From assembly GCA_037013495.1 (NCBI GenBank), contig JAZDXN010000029.1:5654501-5718500 (forward strand): a DNA stretch of 64,000 bases, read 5' to 3'. Source of the stretch: Hippophae tibetana. Lineage: Eukaryota > Streptophyta > Magnoliopsida > Rosales > Elaeagnaceae. How positions within the stretch are numbered: the first letter of the stretch is position 1; every line of letters starts with the position of its first letter. Under the pieces are notes generated by a model. It saw nothing but the letters and a program-made list of their open reading frames with translations. It was not told the origin of the DNA and did no database searches. The position numbers and the translations under genes are program-made. Shown one piece after another: positions 1-12,500 of the stretch.

Positions 1-36
1 ACATTTACCATTTCACCTTTATCTTGTATGTAAAGA

Positions 37-771
37 AAAAAATGCAATCATGTGTTATGCTATAGCGTAAGATGAAACGTAATGCACTCTATAAAAAAAT
101 AGAGAAAAAAAAAAAGAAAAAGAAAAACTCACAACACAATTATTCATCTAAATAAAAAGAAAATAGAATTGAAAATAAGTTTGGGGGTGTTGTGAAGTTA
201 CAAAAAAAAAAGAGAAAAGAGATGTGGAATAAAGGAATATGAAAAGAATGACAAAAGAAGGTGTACTAAAATATCAAGTAAAAACTCAATTGTAGTAAAA
301 AGTGCATGATGAAAAAAAAGCTAAGGTGTGGAAAGAGCCTAAAATGTCTTCATGTATCGACCTTCACCTAAGCCTTACATTACAAGTTTGTAAAATTCTT
401 ATTGATCTTTAGCTAAGTGCATATTTATATTAGTGGAGAGGGATGTGAAAAATATACTTATGAGACTTATTATAAGATTGAATTGATTAGCATACCTATA
501 TAGGTTGATTTCATGAATGCATTGGATGATATCATGTGCAACACACACACGAATCAATTTGTCAAAAACCTTGCATATCCTTGTATTGATGGAACGTTGA
601 TTGATAAATATGTGAATCTCTTTATCATAGAATTGAACGAATTTTGAGATGAATAGTTTCATAAAATATGCATGTACTAATAGAAGTATATTTATGAATA
701 TACTACCCATATTATTTTATTTAGTTATACTTGACTTTAATTGAGGACAAGCAAAGAGTTAAGTTTGGGGG
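37..771 (+). mobile_element. 3' internal region and polypurine tract of an LTR retrotransposon
   Basis: Non-coding 3' internal end of an LTR element. It finishes with a purine-rich tract (AAGTTTGGGGG, 761-771) preceded by GAGGACAAGCAAAGAGTT, a wording typical of the stretch just before the 3' LTR in plant gypsy elements. TGTGATCAC at 772 would be the LTR start. The same sequence occurs in reverse complement at 63,256-64,000, which confirms a dispersed repeat. The open frame at 399-710 has no recognisable domain. Confidence 0.6.
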
Positions 772-2320
772 TGTGATCACTCAATGAAAATAGAATCATT
801 TATGCACTTTTTTACTTAATATTTACTTGTTTTATTCAATAAAGAGCTAAAAATATTAAAATATAAATGTTTTAGTGAAAAGGGGTGAAATATAATTTTT
901 TAGGATTTTTCTCAATTTTTTATGAATTTTTAATGTAAAACCAATTAGGAGTTACCACATAGCATGCCACGTAAGCAGAGGAGCTGACTGGGCAAGCCAT
1001 GCGGATGCCACAAAAGTAAGGAAAACAAATCATGTTAAGCCACGTGTGAGGAGGATGAACCACACACCATGTGTTAGTACAATGTTCAATCCAAGTTCAA
1101 AGATCCGTCAACCCACCCTACCACGTGTTGCCACCCGATTTTTCAATGCATTCCACCCGTGCACCATGCCATCCATTTTCGTGAATCACGTCGCACCGCA
1201 TGGCGCTAACTCAATGAGCATTGAATCTAACTGGTCTCCCTTACCACGCTTCGTACTTTAATTCTCCTAGTGAATTTCCCTTGCCATATGTCGTGTTATG
1301 ATTGGTTGGCTTTATCAATTTTGCTTGTTTTGATCTTAGCCTTTAATATGAAGTTGATTTGATGGTCTAGATCACACCTGAGCTATATTTAATCCCTTAA
1401 TCACCCCATAAACCCTAAGTGGCCTCCATTAGCATAATTTTGGTCAATTTTTGGAGCTAAAAAGAGAGAAAAATATAGAAAAAATTAAGAGGGAACACAA
1501 TTTTGGTGGACATTCAAGAGGACATTAACACTACAATTCAAGAGATTGATTTTATTTCTTCTTCTACTCTTTTCTTTATCAATTTTTATGTCTTCCTTTA
1601 TGAAAAAAATGAGTTTTATGAACACATTTTTGTGTAGTTAATTTATTAATCTAGGGATCTTATGAACCCAATTTTCACCATGTGATGATCTAATATTTTA
1701 CCCTAATTATAATTTTAATTTAATTATATTATTTAATCTAATTTTTATGCTATAAATTGTTTGGCCAACAATTTATATATAGAGGAAATTAAATAGATTT
1801 GAGAGAATTATTTAATTGTTTGTCTTAATTAAATAACATGCATAGTTTCTAGGGATAGATGTATGATTCTTATGTATGTGATCAATAATTGATGAACTTA
1901 ATGAGTAGTATAAAATTTAATTGGTATGAGGGTGTGATTAAATTAATTACTATATGGTGTGTAGTTTACTTCAGAGAGGCATACATGTTAGGTTAGATTC
2001 AATTGATCATGTAATTAATTAATAATATTATTGGGGGGATTTTAGCGATTCGTATATTTAGAAAATTTGGGGATTAAGTATTCTAGATATTTTCTCATAT
2101 ATCTTTTTAGTTACCAAATCTGATTTAATTAATTATTGTTATTTACTTTTAGTTATTTAAATTTTGCTTCCTTTGAATATAAAAACACAAAAAAAATTGA
2201 TTTTTTTTTTATTTTAAAAATTAGTTTCTAATAAAATAATCTCTGTAGTAACGATTTTTTCTTATCATTATATTACTTGTTGCGATACATATACTTAAGT
2301 ATCCATTGCACAGAATTCGT
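772..2320 (+). repeat. LTR of a gypsy-like retrotransposon
   Basis: Begins with TG directly after the polypurine tract. It contains a GC-richer block (955-1,260) with many ACGT cores (CCACGTAAG, CCACGTGTG, CCACGTGTTG, ATCACGTCG) and then AT-rich sequence. It fades out near ATACTTAAGTATCCATTGCACA (about 2,295-2,316), which resembles the usual end of such LTRs. The 3' border is inferred, because no second copy of the LTR end is present for comparison. The small open frame at 1,046-1,261 lies inside the LTR and is not a gene. Confidence 0.5.
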
Positions 2321-5300
2321 GTGTGGCAAACAACACGCATCATGAATGATTATTTGTTGGAAACATAAAATAGAGTAGACTCCTACTAAGCTAGACGTAT
2401 CTTACTCTGTTTTCCCCTTCACTCTATATTAGGATTTGATAAAGTGATGCACGATTTAGAGACGAGGAAAAAAAAGAGAAATTCAGGTTATAAATTTGTA
2501 TTTTATTTTGTAACCTTTATTTGGAGTAAATACTAGCACATGATGTAAAATAAATTATATTTCTAATCTATGTATTTTATGATTTGTAAATAGTTTTTTT
2601 ATATTATGTTTTTAAATAAGGATATCTTAAATTCAATTGAAGTTTTATTAAAAAAATTGAATTTCTTTTAATTATACTTTAAAAAATTTACCCCTTTTCT
2701 ATTTCACGTACCCATTTTTCGAGGCATAACATTAGTATTCAGAGTGTTATTAAATCTTTAGAAATCTTATATTCTCTTCTTAGATCTAGAAAATATCCCA
2801 CAAGTTTCCCCTTATTTGTTTTAAGTTTATTCTACATTGTGTCTAAATATATAAAAAACTCTTAATAAAAACTATTTTATACTACTGACGAATAATGTAA
2901 TAAGAAAATATGGCTAACCTTAAAACCTAATGTCTATATTAATAAGAAAATCTATTGAACAGGGCTTCAAAGTTAAAATTTCCATATGAGTTCCATGACA
3001 CAACATTTTCCTCACAATGACACATAGCTAGAACACACTCACACAATCCAACCCGAAAGGACCAAACCATAGCATACTTTGTTTCACACTACAAAACGAA
3101 ATGCTTAACGTGCCTAATCTGTTTTCCCGAGAGGTGTCCATCATGGCACATTATTTTTTTCACCGTGATACGCATTAATTTTATTAAATTTGTTATGCCC
3201 CTTACACATTGGTTGGTTCTTGGTGTAAGGCTTACATGTCTTAATCTTTTTAGCTCTTAGGGTACTATTTGAGTGCTCCAAGTATTATGTCTTTGTATAT
3301 TGACATGTTTATCTCTTTTGAAGCTAAAAACATTTGAAATATAACAAAACATACTCTCAATTTTGAACAGATAGATTTGCATAAATAATAAAATAAAATT
3401 ATATAATCAAAACTATTCATTTTAATTAAATATAATAATATGAATGTTTTTCAAACACTTATCAACTTACAAATCAAATGAGTATCCAAATAGGACTTGA
3501 GTTAATTTTTGACTCGGAGGTAAAGTCAAATCTTAAGTGTTAAGATTTTGACTAACCAAGGGTCCTAAGAGACTCTATGGTCAACTCCCCTATTAGAATA
3601 GTGGGAGACTTTAGTTAGTTTCCTATTTGACTACAAATTGATTTGTATAAAAGAAAAAAAATTCACATCTCACGGGAGGGAGGCCCTTGGTCGACCACAG
3701 TTATAACTTTTTGAAGAAATTCCAAAAACTCATTGAGAGTGAAAATTTTGTGAGACAAAATTTTTCAAATATAACTAGTGAGAAAATATTCTTCGCCTTG
3801 GTTGGGTATTCAACTATTTGGGTGCTCATGTAGAAACTAGAAATTTGTGATTGATCAACATGGACATCAAGATTGCCCATACTTTTTGGTTCATGCAATG
3901 GGAGAAAGGCTCAAAAGGTCAAAGATTCTGATTGGATATTTATCTTCTCACAATTGAAAAATATAAATTCCATTTGTTCTATGATTAATTATATTAATTA
4001 AATCAAAATGATCTAAAATATAATTTTTTTTGTTATACCATTCATTCACTAAATCTATAGAGATTCAATCTTTATTGTAGTTTTCTTTTGAATCAAAACC
4101 AATAGTTTACCCTTTGTTTGTTTGCATGATACACATATAACTTGGTAGTTAGGAGCATATAGTTGATATGTTTAGGTTGTGTATGTGCATTAGGTTTTTT
4201 TTGTATTTATAGTTATTTTTGGAAAACTTACTTGGAAAATTTTCAAACAAATGGCTACTTTTTGGAGCTCATCGAGATGCCTTACCAAGTGGTTACTGAT
4301 GGCTCAATGAGGTGGTTGATGAGAAATTGTGGCAATTATCCTTGTTGTGATAGCTATTATCCTCATCGAGATGGTCGGTAAGGGTTGTAAACACTCTAGA
4401 GCTTTCTATAAATACCCTTATTTGTATTGTTTTGATTAATTAGAAAAGATTGGAAAACTCTATCAGTTTCCAAACTTTGGATTTTATGTCAAATTAGTTT
4501 CTTACTTCTGTATCAACAATATGTTGAGTGTGATTTTATATTGTTGATATGTTGATTGATTTGAGAAAAACTATATTTGGGTGGGTTAAATAAAATTGGA
4601 TTAAGCACTAAGACATAGTTTGTATCTAGATACATAAGCATGAGATTTCCTTTATCCTAGGTTGCTATTAGCTGAGTCGTAGGTAATTATACCACATCAC
4701 GTAATGGTGGGGCTTGGAGGAGAAACAAACTCACTTAGATCGCAATTGATGTGGAGACAATAATAGAGGTAGCTTAGGATTAGTAGAACGTGGTGCTCAA
4801 ACTGATAGATATATTAGAGTATATATTTCTTAGGTTGTGAACTATTAATTTACTTATTAATGAATTGCTTGCTTTCAAATTATTTCTCTAAGTAACCAGT
4901 GAATGTTACTACATAAGTATGAATCCTATTGTTATGTTTAGATGATTGCATTTGTTATTAGTAATGTAGTATTTTTTTTTACATATAAAAGAAAGTTATT
5001 TAGTAAGTACAATCAGGACTATATCTAGATATATGCCTACGTAGGAGAATAAGATTGTGATTGAAAATGTTTTCTTTTCTTTACTACTTTCTTGACTGTA
5101 TCTTGTTTATGTATGCCATACTTCTTGTTGTCTTATATTTTGGTTGTTGATATTTCTTTTTTCCTTTTTTTTCTATAATATAAAATGATTGTTTCTTTCT
5201 TTTTTGTTTATTGCCTATTTAATTATTGTGCTATTTATCTTTTTGCCGCATGCAACCGGATGAGTCCTAAGGTGTCTGTATCACTTTCTCTTAGTTGTTT

Positions 5301-6480
5301 ACCAATTAAGTATCACACTTTTTAAATAGTCATTTGAATTCTTTATTTTCAATTTCAATCTTAAATTTTAGGAATTTTGAAATTAGGTACATTGTAGAAC
5401 TCATTTTTAATTTCTATATGATAAATTTTATAATACAGTTTCAGATTTAGCAAAAAATTTAAAATTCAAAAAATGTAAATTTTGACATTTAATTTATATA
5501 TATATTAATTTTTTACTATAACAATAATAATCCAATCTTACTAACATTATTCAAAATTATTAAAGATTCAAAATTTAATAAAAAATTTATCTGGAAATTA
5601 ATTTTTAAGGCTTATTAACTTAGAAATTAAAAATTAATTATCAAGTGAGCAAATACTTAATATTTAATTTCTATTTTTCAAAATTTAATCTAAAAATTAA
5701 TTATCAAATAACTTTATTTGTTCTCCAAAAAATTTTAGAATTGAAAATATAATTTTAAAACAAATGAGGTAGAAATTAAAAACAAGAATGATTATTAAAC
5801 GTGGCCTAAAATTAATGAGTTGTATTATATGTGAATTAGATGTCAATCCCAATTTACACTTCTACCCTCATGAATGTTAATTTTTTTAAGAGAACACTTA
5901 ACAAGTTGAACGACAAAATCGAGATTATAATTGGGTATCATATATGTCAATTGCTTCTTCTTTTTTTAATGAAAAGTTATAAGTGATATATTTAAGTAGG
6001 TGTATTGAGAAATACCAACTAATTTTGCACTTCCGTAGCAATGAAATGCAATATAATGTCAAGGTCAATTACCTTAATTATATTGCAAATGATATTTTTT
6101 TTTTCAATTACCGTATATTGCATATTATATTTTTTTAATAATATAATATGATACTTAAAGACATTAAAAAAAACACACAAGCTAACACTAATTCAAGATA
6201 AGTATTTTATTTTTGTGGATTTAAGTTCTAGGATGTTATTTTAGTTAATTTCCAAGGATATTTCTGTTTTTACCAAACCATTATTGGGAGAGGGAATTGA
6301 ACATGGATCTTCCTTGAAAGATTTACGAATGTATAAGTTTGAGCCCGTTTGATTTTTATTTTATTTATTTTTTCCATATAAATGTACCGCATTTTAAAAA
6401 TAAATCTGCTCGACTATTCTGAAAATAAATAGCACAAGAAAAAAGATTCTTTTGTTTTTGGTCTTTTATGGTAATATATT
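2321..6480. other. AT-rich intergenic region, no gene recognised
   Basis: No reading frame here matches a family I know. A TATA-like string with plausible promoter context (TTTCTATAAATACCC, about 4,405) and another (TTGTATAAAAGAAA, about 3,641) may be old LTR promoters. Between 5,320 and 5,820 there are many short self-complementary AT-rich blocks of the kind seen in MITEs, but I could not define ends or a target duplication. Confidence 0.4.
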
Positions 6481-6581
6481 ATTCATAAGAAACAAAGGAA
6501 GAGAAAAATAGTAAAAAAGAGAAAACTAATAAAATAAGAAAATGAAAGAGGTGGTGAAGCAGAAGATGGTGAGCATCAGAA

Positions 6582-9500
6582 TTAGACAGTGTAATGTGGA
6601 TTAATATCAATGTCTAAGCCTTTTAGTTTTGCAACAGATTCAACTTTCCCTTTAAGCGTGTGAAGTTCTCTCAGTCTGCATATAACCCCAAAAAAGAAAA
6701 AGAAAAAAAAAAAAAAGAAGAAGAGAGGATTCAAACAAAGTTAGAAGTTCACATAAAAAGAGAATAATAACACTTGATTTTTTCTCAAAATATTTTAAAA
6801 TTTAAATAAAGAGTTTAAAGCTATGTTACAGTACGGTAGATTTTTTCTTAATTTTTAAATTTTTGTTTTTATCGAATTAGAGAGTAAAATACCTACACTC
6901 ATATCGTGTTGCTTCTACACGAATACTTAACAAAAATAAAAATAAAAATAAAAATTTGAAGAGTCATAAGTTGAAAGTGAAAATTTCATGAGGATATATA
7001 AAAGAAAGAGAGATTATACCGTGTAATCTCAGCACGTCTTTTTGCTGCGTCAGCCATGATACTAATTTCACTATGTCTTTCAGTAAACAACAATGTTTCC
7101 TTAGATTGAAGGCCATGAATAGTCCTTTGCTCTGTTGCCCAAGCAGCCTCACGAAGTTCCTTACCAAAGTCTTTTTGAGTAGTCAAAGCAGTCTATAAAA
7201 ATTAACTTATGAATTAAATTGCAAAAATAACAGTGACATTAATTTGTATTACGAGGAAAATATTAATTAGACTCACTCTTTTGTTAAAAACCAAAGCCCA
7301 AGCTCTTCCACTAAGCGCATAATGAACAGAAAACTTGATAGGATCAAGAAAAATATAGACAGCAATGTTATACAACCAAATAACACCTGTCCAACCCCAA
7401 CCTATCTTGTGAATTTCAGCCACATCCCATGTTACTGTTGCAGATATTGTAGTTGCAACCTGTTTAATGATCAAATCTTTTTTTTTCTTAGATGTAAGGG
7501 AAGGGGAGAAAATGTATCAAATTGATCAAAGTAAAAGATAAGGGGCTAATTCTTTTGAGTCATAAAAAAAGTAGTGCAATTGAATGCTAAATGGCTGATA
7601 GATACAACATAAAACAACAAGTTGATGAAAAGTAAGAAGAATTCCATATTACCAGTTGAGCAATAAGGAATGCAGCAACAAGAAGGAGGCCAGGTCTTTC
7701 CATGAATGACCAGCTCCTTGAACGAGTCACAAATATAAGAGCCTGACTGATAGTGCTAACTTGAAGATAAATAGCAGATGCTAGCTTTGCATTTAGCTCA
7801 TCCGAGACCTTCTCATCTTTCATGTTATAATGATGCTTGTTGAAGTTCCTCACATTAAAATGCTTCTGTCATTAGTATCAAAGAAGTAATATATTAGCAA
7901 TTTTTATTTACAATTGTTTTGTAGTGCGACGGCAGGTATGTAAACATTTATTTCAAATATCATCTTTCTTTCTTTTCTTTTCTTTTTTTTCTTTTTTTCC
8001 CTCTTAGTATATTGCAGTTACAAAAATAAGGAGATTACCGGGAAGAAATTAGTTTCATAAACTGCCCAGAAAAATATGACAGTAGTCAAGGCTAGATAAG
8101 TGCCAATAACAATCCCAGTTGCAAATATTTCACTAAGCTTCCAGCTATCAGGTATAGGAGAGGGCTTGACTCTGTCTTTGGATATTGTCATAATAGTACC
8201 TGTGACATAAATATTTAATAAATATATTGCCAGATTCAAATCTAGTTCTAAATAAGTAGAGAAGTAGCTTGTATTTATATCTAGAGTGTATTGATACTAA
8301 CCATCATTAAGAATGGCAATGATAAGGACCATAAAGGGAGGAAAGTTGAATTCCCAAAACACAGTCAGCAACATAAATCCCAACTGTGATTATTGAATAT
8401 TTTAGTTTAATTAGAAATGTGATTTTGGGTTAGTGAATCGTTTTTTTTTTTTTTTTTTTGTTTTTTTAGGGTGCTATACTTACCACAATACGTATGGTTA
8501 TGGATACTGCATATATCTGAAATAAGAGAAGTAGAAATTCTTAAAAACTGTTATTCTTTTAACATAAATGGTTGCTAATGCTTTTTTTATATGACATGGG
8601 AGTGTGAAATTCAAATAATCAACCTAAAACTCTGTTAATTTGGAAAATTAAAACGTAACCAACTCGTTTTTTATTAGCTTAAGCATTTGAGAGTGTTATT
8701 GACAGTGCATTCAGACAAAACAAACATTTTTCAAGCATGAAAAGAAAAAGGAAAAAAAAGACTCTCTATAGTCCTTACAGTGTAGTTTTTCATTCTCTGG
8801 AAGATTGCTCTGCTTGTGAGAACAGCACTAATAATAACACTCAATCCAGGTTCAGTAAGAACAATATCAGAAGCACCACGAGCAGCATCAGTTGAATCTG
8901 CAACAGCAATTCCTATGTCTGCTATCTTCAGTGCAGGTGCATCATTAACTCCATCACCAGTCATTCCAACTATGTGTTTTTTTGCTTGTAATCTCTTCAC
9001 AATCTCATACTTGTGTTCTTTATTTAAATAAAACATGCATTGAGTTAGATCATGTATACAAAGTTAATGTATACTCATAAATAGGACTCACAAACTCGTA
9101 TGATGAATTACCAGGAAAAACACCGGCAAAACCATCGGCTTTTTCAATGAGTTCATCAACAAGTAAAGCAGCATCAACTTCATTCTTATTTTCACCAAGT
9201 AAGGATGATGAAGGATACATGTTTATGCCCATCCCAAGTCTTCTTCCTGTCTCTTTAGCTATTGCTAGTTGGTCACCTAGTGTGCATTATTTCATTTAGT
9301 AATCATAAGAGAAAGGAAAATATTTTGATGCTTGGGATATTAATATGGTAGTAGAAAGAATAGCTAAAGTTGAACATAAGATCTAATGAGGAGAGAGAAT
9401 CTTGAATACAATTTGGGTATGGAAAAGTAGTGGAATGGAGTCATATTGACTTTTCAATTTATAAAAATGGAAAAAAAATATAAGTGGGGACGAGATAAAC

Positions 9501-12500
9501 AATTGATATATACAACATGTATTTAATATTTTCTTATAGTGAGAATCAACTTAAGTGATAATAAGAACAAGTTTTATGCTATCATGTTTTCTTAGCCAAA
9601 GTAGCATTTTGACTTTACAGACCATTTGGTTCCAACCTTTGACTCAATTGAATTATTCTCCTATATTTTAATTTGACCTGTACTACTATATCTTTTATAA
9701 TTTGACGATTTAAATAATCTCTATGGATTCACTATAGAGATAAAAAAAAACTACTTAGTTAAACAACAATGGGAATGTGGTTAAAAAAATGGAAAATTAA
9801 TGAAACACTCGCATTACAATTCACAAAAATGACTTTATTGATCATATTAAAAAAAGGTAAGGTAGCAAATTGGTCAGGTTAAAAAATATGGTACAAACTA
9901 GATGGAGTAAGAAAATAGTGCATGCCAAATTAGTAATTCACACTATTTTATTTATCAATCATTTGAAAATAGGCTACCTTGCTTCTAGACATGGACTCCA
10001 TTTTTAATAGATGTAGGACTTCTCAACAGACATGAAACTCACCAGTAATCATTTTCACACTGACACCAAGATCTAGAGCTCTACTTATAGTTTCCGCACT
10101 ATCATGCCGTGGTGGATCAAATAAAGGGAGAAGACCAACAAATTCCCATGGTCCACCAGGACTTTCTTTGGTTCGAGCAGGTACTTCCTGTAGATAGCAA
10201 AACGCGCCTTACATGAATACAAAAATGAAAACATGTTTATAAGTTGTATAGAAATAATAACAATGGAAACTTCATTACCTGACTAGCAACACCAAGGGAC
10301 CGAAGTCCACGCTCTGCAAACTTGTCAATAATAGCATGAACCTTTTTTTCAATTTCTGATTTGTTCCGTGCCAAATTGAGAATCTACACATCAATTTTCA
10401 GGCATTTTATAAAGTGAAACCTTAGAAACAAATCCTAGTTTAAATTTCACTACAATGACATTTTACCTGCTCAGGTGCACCTTTGCTCACTCTATGCATT
10501 TTGTCATCACTGTCTAAGTAAGTAAGTGCTGTCCTTTTATCAGTTGGATTAAAGGGAAGAAAGTGAACTTCTGTAATTCCCTCTCGCGCCTACAAAATGA
10601 CAATGTCATATTAATAGAGCTCTTATCAAGAAACTTGATAGAATTACAAATAAACCAACATATTAAATACAAATTGGCAAGATAATTAACAAAAAGTGTA
10701 TTTTTGAAATCTAAAGTTTGCTAAGAGTTTGCACTTACTGCTCTTGTATAGTATTATCCTCAAGTCATTTCATATAGAAAGTTGTATAAAGAGGAAATTA
10801 AAAGTTACCTCCTTAGGATCAGCTAGCATAGAAACAATTGCCATATCGATAGCATCCTGGTTTTCCAACCTTGAAGCCCTTGCAGCCATTAATACAACCA
10901 TGTCCTTATCAACATTTTTGGCAAATACCTACATAAACTCGTCGTCAAAAGCTTGAAACTTAAACTTCATAAAATAAAGTTGGTTCCTTAACTTCCTATT
11001 ATATTTGATATATGCAAATCACTTGTTTGAAACTATTCTTATACTGAAATTATAGCTAACTTGTATAATCATTCTAAATGAAAGATAAAACAAATGTCTT
11101 ACACCATCTTCTGATAATTAAGATAGAAAAGTTTTCAGATGAGTAAGCAGGAAAGATTGTAAGTTGTTCAGATATCAATAGTTTCTTGAAATATATTGTT
11201 CATGTGCATATCCATGTGGTTCGGACTAAATAGATGGGTTTTGGAAGCTGGTAAAAAAATGTACTATCATTTCACGATACAAAGTCTGTGCATAACTTAT
11301 GTAACGCCATGTATAAGTACAACAGTTACATATCACATAAAGTCTTTACATTGCGAAACTCATCTATTTAGGACTTTTTTTTTACTTAAAAACCTACAGA
11401 AAAAGTGTGATTTTGGGGCCCTAAAATCACATACATGTTTCTGACAGATATATTTATGCCATTATCCATGACAACTTAATTAAAAATTAAATTTGGAGAT
11501 GTAATGAACTCTGATGTTATTGTGCAAAACCAAACAAACAACTAATGTATTCCTTTAGATAAGCTACTATTACCAAAACTCCACAGTTTTCTCCAAATAG
11601 ATGTTTGAACGTATTCGGATATTCCTAAACAAAAGGAAAGATTGAACATTTTAAAGAGATAAAGTATTAAACCTCTATCAAATTTTTGTCCACTGATAGT
11701 TTGTTGAGAGTCAATGTTCCTGTTTTATCACTGCACAACACATCCATTCCGGCCATTTCCTCAATAGCTGTCATTCTCTTCGTTATAGCACCCTGCATCC
11801 CCACAACTCCGACATTAGCACAACTAGTTTGATTATCACAGAAGAGTTTCAAACAAGAGAAATATAAATGTACTCTTTTTATACTCTCACCATTCTCTAA
11901 ATAGCAGTAATTAAGTTATATGTTTAATTTCTTCTTTGAAGTAAAGTTGTGTACTTTTTAAGAATAAAATGACACATGTTATACGGAGAATGACAAGAAG
12001 ATTGTATTGAAGGTTTTTCTTTAGGTAATGATGTAAGAAGTGGAGCTACCTGTTGAGACAAACGATGTGAACCAATGGCCATTGTAACAGATAAAACCGT
12101 TGGCATAGCAATTGGAATACCACCAATGAGTAAAACAAGGAGGTTATCTATTCCTGTTCGATAAGCTCTTTGTTGACCTCCCCATATCACAATCATTTCA
12201 ATCAACATTCCTACTGCAATGGAGCAGATACAGAAGTTCCCAATAGCAGTTAACACCTAATAAAAAATGAGACAAACAAAACTCATAATTTGGTAAACAA
12301 AAAGAAAGTGAGCTAACAAGTTTGTTATATAAGTTATTTTTGGGTTTTAAAAGAAACAAACCTTCTGAAAATGGCCAACATGTGTAGTGGACTCAACAAG
12401 ATGAGCAGCTCTTCCAAAAAAGGTGTGAACACCAGTTGCAATAACAACTGCTTCAATTTCTCCTTGCTTACATGTTGAACCGGAGTATACTCCATCACCA

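Noticed and set aside
1046-1261. 71-residue plus frame
   Set aside because: Located in an LTR; no domain.
5320-5820. Possible MITE in AT-rich sequence
   Set aside because: Self-complementary words are expected at this AT content; no terminal repeats or target duplication could be fixed.
8816-9031. 71-residue plus frame opposite an exon
   Set aside because: Complement of H+-ATPase exon 14.
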